From: Woeseiaceae bacterium
GTDB taxonomy: Bacteria; Pseudomonadota; Gammaproteobacteria; Steroidobacterales; Woeseiaceae
Length of the DNA: 8,362 nucleotides
NCBI GenBank assembly: GCA_002715745.1
Contig: PBAE01000005.1
Location: forward strand, 96,690-105,051
Direction of reading: 5' to 3'
This document shows, in pieces, positions 8,358 to 8,362 of the stretch. The notes below the pieces were generated by a model that did no database searches, had not been told where the DNA came from, and was given only the letters and a program-made list of their open reading frames with translations. The position numbers and the translations under genes are program-made. Positions within the stretch are counted from its first letter, which is position 1; the number at the start of each line of letters is the position of its first letter.

Positions 8358-8362
8358 TTATT

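Overview
This window is the replication-origin neighbourhood of a bacterial chromosome, almost certainly from an AT-rich gammaproteobacterium. The gene order is yidC(partial)-rnpA-rpmH on the minus strand and dnaA-dnaN-recF-gyrB on the plus strand. DnaA, DnaN, RecF and GyrB all align with their E. coli counterparts by recalled sequence. GyrB also carries the long insertion after the TOPRIM domain that is typical of gammaproteobacterial GyrB. Low GC, lysine/asparagine-rich proteins, short intergenic gaps and a compact rnpA/yidC overlap suggest a small, streamlined genome, perhaps a marine or host-restricted lineage. The genus cannot be named from this window.

Left arm (1-1897, minus strand): rpmH (ribosomal protein L34), rnpA (RNase P protein) and the first 456 codons of yidC (membrane insertase) read leftward as one likely transcription unit. 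The yidD gene usually found between rnpA and yidC is absent; the end of rnpA overlaps the start of yidC by 8 bases.

Control region 1 (1898-2083): the divergent rpmH/dnaA gap contains one perfect DnaA box and candidate promoters for both directions. dnaA (2084-3418) follows.

Control region 2 (3419-3622): the dnaA-dnaN gap is extremely AT-rich. It has two DnaA boxes with one mismatch each, one weaker box and a TAA/AAT trinucleotide run, and is the best candidate for oriC. Neither control region contains a GATC site.

Right arm: dnaN (sliding clamp) is followed after six bases by recF, which starts with TTG in the same reading frame as dnaN. gyrB has its own extended -10 promoter and ends five bases before the window does. 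recF contains two near-identical 16-bp sequences matching the ParB-binding site parS. The region therefore carries initiation (DnaA, oriC), elongation (DnaN), fork repair (RecF), supercoil control (GyrB) and probably segregation (parS) functions together. I found no mobile element, CRISPR array, tRNA, rRNA or unknown protein-coding gene. The most notable points are the paired parS sites inside recF, the in-frame dnaN/recF junction, the missing yidD and a Lys in place of the YidC groove arginine.
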